DNA of 64,000 bases, from the NCBI GenBank assembly GCA_050248495.1, contig JBFWSG010000023.1, forward strand, positions 1-64,000, written 5' to 3'. The stretch is from DASYDU01 sp050248495. GTDB taxonomy: Bacteria; Planctomycetota; Planctomycetia; Pirellulales; Lacipirellulaceae. Below, in pieces: positions 14,674-23,029 of this stretch. The translations under genes and the position numbers were made by a program. Position 1 is the stretch's first letter, and each line of letters opens with the position of its first letter. The notes under the pieces are model-generated. The model saw nothing but the letters and a program-made list of their open reading frames with translations. It was not told where the DNA came from and made no database searches.

Positions 14674-15861
14674 ATGAAATTCTTCTCTACGCTTCCTTCC
14701 GGGACGATTTTCTGCGTCTTTGTCTTGCTCGCCGCGCTCAGCGGCTGCCGTCCGGCGGAACGACCGCAGTTCACGCCAAGCGCCGACGTGCTCGCGCTGG
14801 ATGACGAAGCGGCCGACGACGAGGAGCGGAAGCTCTGGCACGACTTGCAGCAAAAGATCGACAAGGAGCTGCTGAAACGGACGGGCACGCCGCAGTCGCC
14901 GATTTCGCTCAGCGATCCCGAGGCGAACGCCGCCCAGCTCAAGCTCGGGGCCGAGGTCTATGCCACACGCTGTCAGCAGTGCCACGGTGTGAACGGCGAC
15001 GGCCTGGGTGTGGCCGCAGGCTATTTGAGCCCGCGGCCGCGCGACTACACCAAGGGTATCTTCAAATTCACTTCGACTCCGTACGGCGCCAAACCGCGGC
15101 GATCCGATTTGATAGCCACGCTCCGCCGCGGCGTGACCGGCACCTCGATGCCGTCGTTCGACGATCTCTCGCCGGAAGATCTTAGCGCCGTAGTCGACTA
15201 CGTGATTTTCCTCGCGCAGCGCGGCGAACTGCAGAACGAGCTGGTGATGCTGGCTCAGGACGAAGAGGCAATCGAATCAGAGTACGTCGACGAATCGGTG
15301 GCCGGGATCCTCGAACGCTGGCACGAGGCGCAGTCGCAGTTGGTGATGCCGCTCACGCCGATGCCGCCGTTCACCGCAGAGACGGTCGCCAAAGGGCAAG
15401 AGTTGTTCCTGAAGCAGGCCTGCAACAAGTGCCACGGCGCCAATGGCCGCGGCGGTTCGATGGGCGGCGTCGAGATCGGCATGGACTCCTGGGGCCACAA
15501 GGCAGCCGCCGCCGATCTGACCTCCGGTATGTTCCGCGGCGGCGGCCGGCCGATCGACATCTATCGCCGCATCTACTCGGGGATCAACGGCACGCCGATG
15601 CCCGCCTTCAACGAAGTGTTTGCCAAGCAGCCGGACGACATCTGGTACCTGGTGCATTTCATCCGCGAAACGGGTGAACGTCGCCGCCGCAACTTGCCGC
15701 CGCTCGAAGAACCGGCAGTGCCCGCCACGACGCCTGCCGAGGAAGCACCTGCGAATCAGCCGGCTCCTGAGCCAACCGACGCGACGAAGGCAGCCCAGGA
15801 AAATGTGGATACTCCGGCCCGTGCCGCTTCGCTCGTCCTTCCTTCTCATCCCCATTGGTAG
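14674..15861 (+). CDS. Diheme c-type cytochrome lipoprotein of the cbb3 operon
   Basis: 395 residues. Signal sequence with lipobox LSGC, so acylation at C25. Two cytochrome c domains: CQQCH at 100-104 with probable axial Met159 (GTSMPSF), and CNKCH at 250-254 with Met309 (GTPMPAF). The tail after about 335 is Pro/Ala/Glu-rich. It is the first gene of the cbb3 cluster directly behind the sigma-54 site. No separate ccoP is present in the operon, so this protein may stand in for the diheme CcoP subunit or donate electrons to the oxidase; it is lipid-anchored and not held by a membrane helix. Confidence 0.88.
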   Translation: MKFFSTLPSGTIFCVFVLLAALSGCRPAERPQFTPSADVLALDDEAADDEERKLWHDLQQKIDKELLKRTGTPQSPISLSDPEANAAQLKLGAEVYATRCQQCHGVNGDGLGVAAGYLSPRPRDYTKGIFKFTSTPYGAKPRRSDLIATLRRGVTGTSMPSFDDLSPEDLSAVVDYVIFLAQRGELQNELVMLAQDEEAIESEYVDESVAGILERWHEAQSQLVMPLTPMPPFTAETVAKGQELFLKQACNKCHGANGRGGSMGGVEIGMDSWGHKAAAADLTSGMFRGGGRPIDIYRRIYSGINGTPMPAFNEVFAKQPDDIWYLVHFIRETGERRRRNLPPLEEPAVPATTPAEEAPANQPAPEPTDATKAAQENVDTPARAASLVLPSHPHW

Positions 15862-15875
15862 GCGGACCATTCGCC

Positions 15876-16502
15876 ATGAGCACACTCGACGACAAACGCC
15901 GCGAACTCTCCGACCTGGAAGCCCGCGCTACGGCGTTGGCCAATGAGCTATCCGAACAGGAGCCGGTGCAGCCGTTTCAGCCGAAGGGCTATTACGCGGC
16001 CTACTTCGCCACGACTGGTTTCATGCTCGGCATCTTCGGCGCGATGAGCAGCCTGTTGTTCAACATCGTGGGCTCGGCCTTCGTGGGTCAGCATCCACTG
16101 GAATTGATTCGCGTTTACCTGACCTTTCCGCTGGGCGACAAGGCGCTGGAGCTCAATCGGGAGTTGGCGCTGGCGGTTGGTTGCTGCTTGTACTTGGGCA
16201 CAGGAATGTTGCTCGGAGTTCCGGTATATCTCGCGCTAACCTACTGGACGGCAAACGCCTCGCTCGCCAAGCGCTTGATGGTGGCCAGCATCATTTCGAT
16301 TCTGATCTGGGTGGTGATGTACTACGGCGTGCTCTCCTGGCTGCAGCCGGCGCTCGTGGACATGAAGCCCGAAAATTGGATCATTCGCCGCGTGCCGCCG
16401 TGGGTGGCGCTCGCCACGCACCTGGTGTTCGGCTGGACGATCGCCCTGCTCTATCCGCTGGGCGACTTTACCGCGTATCGACGACCGATGGAACAAGTAT
16501 GA
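15876..16502 (+). CDS. Membrane protein of the cbb3 operon, paralog of 6244-6882
   Basis: ATG 15876 (MSTLDDKRRELSDLEARATAL). 208 residues: an N-terminal amphipathic helix or short coiled coil to about residue 35, then five or six hydrophobic segments. It shares VYLTFPLG, LSWLQPAL and ATHLVFGWTIALLYPLG with the protein at 6244. The stop overlaps the ccoN start (ATGA), so it is co-translated with the catalytic subunit. No known function; the position suggests an accessory subunit or assembly factor specific to this oxidase type. Confidence 0.82.
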   Translation: MSTLDDKRRELSDLEARATALANELSEQEPVQPFQPKGYYAAYFATTGFMLGIFGAMSSLLFNIVGSAFVGQHPLELIRVYLTFPLGDKALELNRELALAVGCCLYLGTGMLLGVPVYLALTYWTANASLAKRLMVASIISILIWVVMYYGVLSWLQPALVDMKPENWIIRRVPPWVALATHLVFGWTIALLYPLGDFTAYRRPMEQV

Positions 16503-17914
16503 CGCCTTCCGCCTATTCGACCGATTTGCCGTCTCTCTCGCCGCCGGACGACCTGGTGGAAGAGCGGCTCGTGCTGTGGTACTTCCTGGCCGCGATCGGC
16601 TATTTGTTCGTGTCGATGCTCGGCGGCCTGATCATGGCGCTGCAGCTCGTGCATTGGAATTTTGAAGACGGTATCGAATATCTGTCGCCGGGCCGTTGGC
16701 GGATGATCCACACCAACGCGATTGCTTACGGCTTCATCGCCAACAGTTTCTTGGGGGCGCTTCACTGGGCGGTTTCAAGGCTTACACTCAAGCCGGTGCT
16801 GAGCCGGCCGCTGTCGTATTTCATCTTCGTCGCCTGGCAGGTCGTCGTCCTCGGAACGGCGGTTGGCATCCTGTTCGGGCAGGCGCAGGGCGTCGAATGG
16901 GGCGAAACGCCGGTGTGGATCGATCCCTTGGCGCAAGTCGGCCTGCTGCTGGTGGCGATCAACTTCATGGCGCCGATCGTGCAGGTGAAGGGGCCGCTGT
17001 ATGTGACGCTGTGGTACTTCATGGCCGCGTTCGTGTGGACGTTCCTCACCTACGCGATGGGGAACTTCATACCGCAGTATTTCGTCGCTGGCACCAGCGC
17101 GGGGGCGATCACGGGGCTATTCATTCACGACCTGGTGGGCCTGTTCGTGACGCCGCTCGCTTGGGGCCTGATGTATTACTTCGTGCCGATCATCCTCCGC
17201 AAGCCGATTTGGAGCCACGGACTGTCGCTCGTCGGTTTCTGGGGGCTGGCGTTCTTCTATCCTCTCAACGGCATCCACCACTTCCTCTACACGCCGATCC
17301 CGATGTTTCTGCAATACGGGGCCATCGTATCGACGATCGCCGTGGAATTTGTCGTCACCACGGTGATTATCAACTTCTTCGGCACCATCTGGGGTTCGGG
17401 CCGGGCGGTGATCACAAACATCCCGATTCGTTTCTTTTACACCGGCATGGTGTTCTACTTTCTCACCTGCCTGCAGTGCTCGATGCAGGTGACGCTCACG
17501 TTCCAGAAGGTGATTCACTTCTCGGATTGGGTCGTGGGGCACGCCCATCTGGTCATGTTCGGCGTGTTCGCGATGTGGTTCTTCGGCATGATGACGTACC
17601 TGTTCCCGCGGCTCTACAAGCACGACTGGTACAGCCGCGAATTGTGCGAATGGCACTACTGGCTTTCGGCGGTGGGCATGCTGGTGATGGCTTCGGACCT
17701 GATCCTGCTCGGCTTGTTCCAGGGCTTTTATTGGGTGTCGCTGCAGCCCTGGGACGCGTCGGTAAACGTGTCGCAGCCGTTCTGGGTCGTACGGCTTTTT
17801 GCCGGGCTGGCGATCATCGCGGGGCAGTTCTGCTTTGCCTACAACATTTTCATGACTTGGCGTCTCTCTGAGAAAGCGAAAGTGGATGCCCTCTTTGAGC
17901 ATCCGAGTCGGTGA
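16499..17914 (+). CDS. ccoN: cbb3-type cytochrome c oxidase catalytic subunit I
   Basis: 471 residues, about 12 membrane helices. Heme and copper ligands are recognisable: H71 (IHTNAIAYGF) and H350 for the low-spin heme, H348 (VVGHAHLVMFG) for heme b3, and H210 (IHDLVGLF), H260 and H261 (GIHHFLYTP) for CuB. Y254 lies six residues before H260, the position of the cross-linked tyrosine in cbb3 oxidases. It reduces O2 with high affinity at the cytoplasmic membrane. Start fixed by the four-base overlap with the preceding stop. Confidence 0.96.
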   Translation: MTPSAYSTDLPSLSPPDDLVEERLVLWYFLAAIGYLFVSMLGGLIMALQLVHWNFEDGIEYLSPGRWRMIHTNAIAYGFIANSFLGALHWAVSRLTLKPVLSRPLSYFIFVAWQVVVLGTAVGILFGQAQGVEWGETPVWIDPLAQVGLLLVAINFMAPIVQVKGPLYVTLWYFMAAFVWTFLTYAMGNFIPQYFVAGTSAGAITGLFIHDLVGLFVTPLAWGLMYYFVPIILRKPIWSHGLSLVGFWGLAFFYPLNGIHHFLYTPIPMFLQYGAIVSTIAVEFVVTTVIINFFGTIWGSGRAVITNIPIRFFYTGMVFYFLTCLQCSMQVTLTFQKVIHFSDWVVGHAHLVMFGVFAMWFFGMMTYLFPRLYKHDWYSRELCEWHYWLSAVGMLVMASDLILLGLFQGFYWVSLQPWDASVNVSQPFWVVRLFAGLAIIAGQFCFAYNIFMTWRLSEKAKVDALFEHPSR

Positions 17915-17920
17915 TCCACC

Positions 17921-18577
17921 ATGTTTGAAAACAAATCGGGTATCCTGCTGATCGGCGGCCTGGGGTTCTTCCTGTTCGCGTTCCTCTCGAACGCGATCGT
18001 GCCGATCTTGATGTATCGCCACATGCCGGAAAAAACGGCCGAAGAGGTGGTAAATCAGAACCTGCTCTACCAGTTCGAAGATCTGAGCGTCCGCTATCCC
18101 GAAGAATTCAAAAAATACTTCGGCGAGCCGACGGCGGAGAATTGTGCCGAAGCCCTGCGGATCGGCCGCGCCGTGTACACGGGCGAAGGTTGCTGGCATT
18201 GCCACAGTCAGTTCGTGCGGCCGGTGTCGAACGAGAGCCGGCGCTGGGGACCCGTGGCGCAAACGATCGAATATCAGAACGAGCTGCAGCGGCCAGTGCT
18301 GTTCGGCACGCGCCGCGTCGGTCCGGATTTGAGCCGCGAGGGGGGCCGTCGCGGCAACGACTGGCACGCGGTCCACTTCTTCGATCCACCAATGGTCTCG
18401 ACCGGCTCGCCGATGCCCAAGTATCCGTGGTTCTTCGACGGCTCGCCGGACAAGCCGAACAAGCGCGGCCTGGCGCTGATCACCTACGTGCAGTGGCTCG
18501 GGTCGTGGCTCGAGAGCTATCCGCTGTACGAGAGATACCGCTCACTCGACGACATGATGTCGAACCCGCTGGAGTAG
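17921..18577 (+). CDS. ccoO: cbb3-type oxidase monoheme subunit II
   Basis: 218 residues, six bases after ccoN. N-terminal membrane anchor (ILLIGGLGFFLFAFLSNAIV, residues 8-27), then one c-type heme: CWHCH at 91-95, axial Met165 in GSPMPKYPW, and the family sequence CWHCHSQFVRP. It transfers electrons to CcoN on the outer face of the membrane. It lacks any second heme site. Confidence 0.96.
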   Translation: MFENKSGILLIGGLGFFLFAFLSNAIVPILMYRHMPEKTAEEVVNQNLLYQFEDLSVRYPEEFKKYFGEPTAENCAEALRIGRAVYTGEGCWHCHSQFVRPVSNESRRWGPVAQTIEYQNELQRPVLFGTRRVGPDLSREGGRRGNDWHAVHFFDPPMVSTGSPMPKYPWFFDGSPDKPNKRGLALITYVQWLGSWLESYPLYERYRSLDDMMSNPLE

Positions 18578-18582
18578 CCATC

Positions 18583-18897
18583 ATGGTAAACCGCAGCTCG
18601 ACGATCGTGACGCTCATGTTCCTGCCGGTGCTCGCGCTCACGTGCCTGTTCTTCGGCATCAAATTTTATGAGTTCATCGTCGTCGCGATCTACGAGCCGG
18701 ATGGCGCGTTTGCCGTAACGCCGATCATGAACTACCTGCTCGCGGGGCTGGGCTTCCTCTGCATGTTGGGGTGGGCCACCTACAACGGCATGTTTCACGA
18801 CATCGAGCGGCCGAAAATCACGATGCTGGAGAACGAGGCCCGGCTCGACGCGCTGGAGCAGCACAGCGAAGGTCGCGACCAGAAAGGAACACCATGA
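18583..18897 (+). CDS. Small two-span membrane protein in cbb3 operon
   Basis: 104 residues, five bases after the ccoO stop. Two hydrophobic helices at about 8-34 and 47-68, then a charged helical tail (HDIERPKITMLENEARLDALEQ). Position and size suggest a CcoQ- or CcoH-like accessory protein, but the sequence does not match either clearly. It overlaps the next gene by ATGA. Confidence 0.75.
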   Translation: MVNRSSTIVTLMFLPVLALTCLFFGIKFYEFIVVAIYEPDGAFAVTPIMNYLLAGLGFLCMLGWATYNGMFHDIERPKITMLENEARLDALEQHSEGRDQKGTP

Positions 18898-19088
18898 ATT
18901 CGCCGGAAACGCCTGAACCGCTCGATCCGAATTCGGCCGTGGCCGAGAGCCGCTTCCATACCTATGTAGGAAACCGCATCCCGTGGTACGTGCGGCTGAT
19001 GTGGCTCGGTTTCTGGGTACTGGCGATCTACTACACGATTTCTTACCTGTTTCCCGATCTGCAGCGGGAGATTCTCAATCCGCCGTGA
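18894..19088 (+). CDS. Single-span 64-residue protein in cbb3 operon
   Basis: AAAGGAACACC precedes ATG 18894, which overlaps the previous stop. A polar N-terminus (MNSPETPEPLDPNSAVAESRF) is followed by one helix, VRLMWLGFWVLAIYYTISYLF. It resembles the short membrane anchor of a CcoP N-terminus or CcoQ without heme. It overlaps the ATPase start by GTGA. Too short for firm family assignment; the tight operon packing supports a real gene. Confidence 0.72.
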   Translation: MNSPETPEPLDPNSAVAESRFHTYVGNRIPWYVRLMWLGFWVLAIYYTISYLFPDLQREILNPP

Positions 19089-21322
19089 GCACGAGTACCG
19101 ACACACTGGCCTGCGACTATTGCGGGCTGCCGGTTCCGAGGCGGCTTGCGCGCGGCGGCGAAGCTGCTGGTCGCGGACCCGAATACTGTTGCAGCGGGTG
19201 TCGGTTCGCGGCCTCGATTCTTGCGGCCGATGCGGATGGCGACGCGGGCGCGCGAAGGACGCTGATCAAGTTGGGCCTGGCGATCTTCTTCGCCATGAAC
19301 GTAATGGTCTTCAGCATGGCGCTGTGGAGCCGCGACGTGTACGCAGCGGAGCTGGCCGACGCGGGGCCGCTCGCCGATGCGGTGCACGAAGTGTTTCGCT
19401 ACCTGGCGATGCTATTTTGCCTGCCGGTGCTGTGGCTCCTGGGCGAGCCGTTGGCGGCGGGCGTCTGGCAGGCCACGCGGCGGGCGACGATTACTACCGA
19501 CCTCTTACTCTTGTTGGGCATACTCGCGGCCTTTGCCTATTCGTTTTGGAGCGTGGTCACGGGGAGTGGCCAGGTCTATTTCGATGTGGCTTCGCTAATC
19601 CTGGTGTTTCTGACGCTCGGCCGCTGGTTCGAAGCGCAGGGGAAGCTGCGTTCGGGTGAGGCGCTCGATGCGCTGGCGAAACTGTTGCCGGAGAAGGTAC
19701 ACCTCGTGCGTGACGGCCACCTGGTCGATGTGCCACGCACGCTGGCCACCGCGGGCGACACGCTGCTGGTTTTCCCCGGCGAGCGGTTCGCGGTCGACGG
19801 AGTGATTTGCAGTGGCAAGGCCGAGGTCGACGAGCAGATGATCTCCGGCGAAAGCCGCACGGTAACAAAGCACAGCGGCGACGCGGTTTACAGCGGCACG
19901 CTCAATCTCGACGGCGATTTGCGAATTGAAGTGACCGCGGCCGCCGGCGCCGAGACCGTGTCGCGCATGCTTGAACTGGTCCGCGAGTCGCGGCGCGAGC
20001 GCGGTCATTTTCAACGGCTGGCGGATTTGGTCGCGGCGTGGTTCGTACCGGCCGTGGCGGTCGTGGCGGTGCTTACGGCCTGGTGGCATTCGCAGCACGG
20101 CACGCTGGGCGATGGAATCCTGGCCGGGCTGGCCGTGGTGCTGATCGCTTGCCCCTGCGCCCTGGGATTGGCAACGCCGATGGCGCTCTGGATCGCGCTG
20201 GGCCGCGCTGCGCGGAGCCAGGTGCTGTTTCGCAGCGGCTTGTCGTTAGAACAGTTGGCCCAAGTGAGGACAATCTTCTTCGACAAGACGGGCACGCTCA
20301 CCAGCGGTCAGACGCGCGTCGCCGCGTTTATTTGCGACGACACGGCCGAGCGCAGCGAAGCGCTGGAGCGGTCGGCCGCGTTGGCCGTGGCCTCGAACCA
20401 TCCACTCTCGGCGGCGATTACGCGTTATGTTGATCGTCCGATTGCTGTCGACGACGTGGAGATTTTACGCTCCGTCCCGGGGTGCGGGCTTGAGGCGCGG
20501 CTGCAATCGGTCGACCTGCATCGGGCCTGCGGCGACGAAGTGCTGCTCGGCAAGCTGCCTTGGCTGACTGCGCAGGGTTGTGAGCTCTCACCGCGATTGT
20601 GGGAAGGAGTCGCCCGCGGAGGCGGAGCCGACGCGACGCTCTCGGCGATCGCCTGGCGCGGGCAGATCCGCGGTATCTTTATTTTCGAGGAGCAATTGCG
20701 GAGCGAAGCGGCGGCGGCCATCGATGCGTGCCGTGCGCTCGGCCTGGCGGTCGAAGTCCTCACCGGCGATCGGCAGCAGCGGGCCGAAAATCTCGCGGCT
20801 GCGCTGGAGGTTCCAGTGGCGGCCGAACAGCTGCCAGCCGACAAGGTCGCCGCAATCAAAGCGTCACGCAACGACGGCGGCCTGGTGGCGATGGTCGGCG
20901 ACGGGATCAATGATGCGCCGGCGCTGGCGGCCAGCGACGTCGGCATCGCCATGGGATGTGGGGCCGATCTCTCGCGGGATACCGCGGCAGTGTGCCTCTT
21001 GGCGAACGATTTGATGCGCATTCCGTGGACGATCGGCCTCGCGCGGCGGACAGTGCGGGTGATCAAGCAGAACCTGCTCTGGGCCTTCAGTTACAACATC
21101 ATCGGCATCACGCTGGCAGCGACTGGTCAGCTGAGCCCCGTCTGGTCCGCTGTGGCAATGGTCGCCAGCAGCGTGTTCGTCGTGAGCAATTCTCTGCGGC
21201 TGAAACGATTTCCGGAACCTAAAACGAATTCGGATTGCGAATTTCCGTTTGCGGATTGGAAAGTCGACAATCCGCAATCCGCAATCCAAAATCCGCAATC
21301 GGAACTTCTCGAAGTTTCATGA
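19085..21322 (+). CDS. ccoI: Copper-transporting P1B-type ATPase for oxidase assembly
   Basis: GTG 19085 overlaps the previous stop (GTGA); 745 residues. The N-terminal Cys-rich site C10-x2-C13 ... YCCSGC (C35, C36, C39) is typical of FixI/CcoI. Then membrane helices, SGES actuator loop, CPC at 356-358 in the sixth helix, DKTGT with phosphorylated D400, HP dipeptide (SNHPLSAAI) and GDGINDAPAL. It supplies copper for CuB of the oxidase. The last 40 residues are unusual: they are encoded partly by a short tandem repeat (21251-21296) and lie beyond the conserved end. Confidence 0.93.
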   Translation: MSTSTDTLACDYCGLPVPRRLARGGEAAGRGPEYCCSGCRFAASILAADADGDAGARRTLIKLGLAIFFAMNVMVFSMALWSRDVYAAELADAGPLADAVHEVFRYLAMLFCLPVLWLLGEPLAAGVWQATRRATITTDLLLLLGILAAFAYSFWSVVTGSGQVYFDVASLILVFLTLGRWFEAQGKLRSGEALDALAKLLPEKVHLVRDGHLVDVPRTLATAGDTLLVFPGERFAVDGVICSGKAEVDEQMISGESRTVTKHSGDAVYSGTLNLDGDLRIEVTAAAGAETVSRMLELVRESRRERGHFQRLADLVAAWFVPAVAVVAVLTAWWHSQHGTLGDGILAGLAVVLIACPCALGLATPMALWIALGRAARSQVLFRSGLSLEQLAQVRTIFFDKTGTLTSGQTRVAAFICDDTAERSEALERSAALAVASNHPLSAAITRYVDRPIAVDDVEILRSVPGCGLEARLQSVDLHRACGDEVLLGKLPWLTAQGCELSPRLWEGVARGGGADATLSAIAWRGQIRGIFIFEEQLRSEAAAAIDACRALGLAVEVLTGDRQQRAENLAAALEVPVAAEQLPADKVAAIKASRNDGGLVAMVGDGINDAPALAASDVGIAMGCGADLSRDTAAVCLLANDLMRIPWTIGLARRTVRVIKQNLLWAFSYNIIGITLAATGQLSPVWSAVAMVASSVFVVSNSLRLKRFPEPKTNSDCEFPFADWKVDNPQSAIQNPQSELLEVS
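21251..21296. repeat. Short AATCCGC repeat inside the ccoI 3' end
   Basis: Three copies of AATCCGC (21269-21275, 21276-21282, 21290-21296) and an inverted copy GCGGATTG (21251-21258) facing CAATCCGC (21268-21275). It encodes the DNPQSAIQNPQS segment in the ATPase tail. It looks like a dispersed simple repeat that landed in frame. Confidence 0.7.
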
Positions 21323-22023
21323 CCGACCTGCCACTTATATTCCTCGGCGGCCTTCTCGGCTCGTCGCACTGCATCGGCATGTGCGGGCCGCTGGCGCTGG
21401 CGCTGGGCGTCGAAAGCGGGCGTTTGTCGACAAACGTGGGGCGGCAACTGCTGTTTAGCGCGGGGCGAATCTTCACCTACGGCTTTCTCGGCGCCGTGGC
21501 GGGTGCGAGTGGGTGGTGGCTGACGCAGCGACCGCAGGCGTTCGTCAACATGCAGTCGGCATTGTCGATCGTCGCCGGCGTCGCGCTGGTGTGGCTCGGG
21601 CTTTCGACGGCCGGCGTGCTGCCGAGGCTCGGCGGCAAGTGGCTCAATAGCACGCCGTGCCTGGCCGTTGGCTGGTTCAAAACGCTGCTGATGTCCCCCA
21701 ACTCGGCCAGCGCACTCTTGGCCGGGATGTTCACCGGTTTCATTCCCTGCGGGCTAGTGTACGCGTTTGTCGTCTATGCGGCCAGCAGCGGCAGCCCCGT
21801 GCAAGGCTGGGCCACGATGGCGGCCTTTGGGCTCGGCACGGTGCCGCTGATGGTCCTCGCCGGCTTTGGCGGATCGCTGCTCACGCTCAGCGCGCGAGCG
21901 AAGGTGCTGCAGGTGGCGGCCTGGTGCGTGGTGCTGACGGGATTGATTTCCGTGGCGCGCGGCGCTGGCTATTTAGAACTGATGGCGAACGCCGCGCCGG
22001 CCGGCTGCCAGTTCTGCCATTGA
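21319..22023 (+). CDS. TauE/SafE-like membrane protein linked to cbb3 assembly
   Basis: 234 residues, ATGA overlap with ccoI. Six or so hydrophobic helices; the first contains GSSHCIGMCGPLAL, with the Cys pair typical of the UreH/SafE-like proteins commonly found beside ccoGHIS, and a later FIPCGLVYAF segment. The C-terminus ends AGCQFCH, adding a Cys pair and His. Possibly a metal (Cu) or thiol transporter for oxidase maturation. Last gene of the operon; the converging 22031 gene ends 7 bp away. Confidence 0.8.
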   Translation: MTDLPLIFLGGLLGSSHCIGMCGPLALALGVESGRLSTNVGRQLLFSAGRIFTYGFLGAVAGASGWWLTQRPQAFVNMQSALSIVAGVALVWLGLSTAGVLPRLGGKWLNSTPCLAVGWFKTLLMSPNSASALLAGMFTGFIPCGLVYAFVVYAASSGSPVQGWATMAAFGLGTVPLMVLAGFGGSLLTLSARAKVLQVAAWCVVLTGLISVARGAGYLELMANAAPAGCQFCH

Positions 22024-22030
22024 CTGCTGG

Positions 22031-22498
22031 TCACGGGCCGGTTGCGGGCGACTGGATCGTGAGCGCGGCGAGCGCGACCACGAGGCCGATCAAGTTGACG
22101 GCCACGATCAACAGGCCCACGCCCCACAGCGTGCGCGACGGGTCGTCATGCGCCGCGCCGCCGCTCTTCTTCGCGCCGAGGCGACTCGCCACGACGCCGC
22201 AGACCCACGACCAGTGGAGCATCACATGCAGCACGATGGCCGCCGCCATCACCGCCAGCACAAGGAAGCGGATGCGGCTCCACTCGCCATAGCCGTAACC
22301 CCACAGCAGCCAGCCATCCGCCTGCGGCCCGACGGGAAAAATGAACTCCAATATCACCGAGAGCGTGCACAGTGCGAGAAACAATACCAACAGCAGAAAG
22401 TCGAGCCAGAAGTTGACGTCGGTGCGAGTCAGCTTGCGTGACGAAGCCGCCGGCGTCGAACGGCGGCGATTGGGAGCGGAACTTTCGAGCGTTGCCAT
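22031..22498 (-). CDS. DUF4405-like membrane protein, second copy
   Basis: ATG 22498 (MATLESSAPNRRRSTPAAS); an in-frame extension to 22765 has no support. 155 residues with three hydrophobic segments. Histidines sit in VLHVMLHWSWV, matching SFHLFLHWKWI of the 8900-9373 protein, and the GYGEWSRIRF segment parallels RHEWGDIHYW, though the second His is lost. Probably a heme b membrane protein. Converges on the cbb3 operon; its own sigma-54-type promoter is at 22559. Confidence 0.72.
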   Translation of the reverse strand: MATLESSAPNRRRSTPAASSRKLTRTDVNFWLDFLLLVLFLALCTLSVILEFIFPVGPQADGWLLWGYGYGEWSRIRFLVLAVMAAAIVLHVMLHWSWVCGVVASRLGAKKSGGAAHDDPSRTLWGVGLLIVAVNLIGLVVALAALTIQSPATGP

Positions 22499-22558
22499 TC
22501 GATTCAATGGTCCGGTGGTGGCGTCGGCAGTTTGCAGGGCGCGGTAACTTTGCAAGAT

Positions 22559-22575
22559 AGCAAGATCCATTCCAT
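22559..22575 (-). promoter_or_regulatory. Sigma-54 promoter match (second DUF4405-like gene)
   Basis: On the minus strand ATGGAATGGATCTTGCT has GG (22572-22573), N10, GC (22560-22561) and TTGCT. The -24 side (TGGAAT) is weaker than in the other sites. Leader of about 50 bases to ATG 22498. Confidence 0.55.
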
Positions 22576-23029
22576 CGCGGAAATCTACGATATTCTCGCA
22601 GGAAAGCGTGCCTCCGCGGCCAGCGTCGGGTGGAAGGTGTGCGGATCGGCACACGCTTCCACTGGAAGTAAGGGAGCATCTGAACGGCAGCATACTGTTG
22701 GAACGACATGCTGGCATTGCTGCATCAGGCCTCGAACGTGGCGGCACGACGCCACGGCGTCTCAAGGTCGTGCGGCGCGCATGTCGATGGTTCGTATTGG
22801 CACAGCGTAATCTGTGCCGAGCGTGATGACTTTGCCGTCCAACCCGTTCCGCCGGGCGGCAAGGCTCGAAGGCAGATCCACCTCTGACGCGAACTCTTCT
22901 CCCGCAAATCCAAACGACGTTGCTGCGAGCAACTGGCGCTAGCGAAAAATACGCGCTGCCAGTGTGATCGGCGATCCGCCGTATGCCGACAGCTGCGCCG
23001 CTGCGAGCCGCGAATTCCAGGAACCAAAG
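22576..23029. other. Intergenic region before the beta-helix gene
   Basis: About 450 bases without a convincing gene. It contains a perfect stem-loop GGCACAG-CGTAAT-CTGTGCC (22799-22818), possibly an operator or RNA hairpin. No clear promoter was found for the 23030 gene. Confidence 0.5.

Noticed and set aside
17117..18376. Long minus frame opposite ccoN and ccoO
   Set aside because: Antisense to well-defined oxidase subunits; its His/Arg/Asp/Glu-rich composition is the shadow of high-GC codons.
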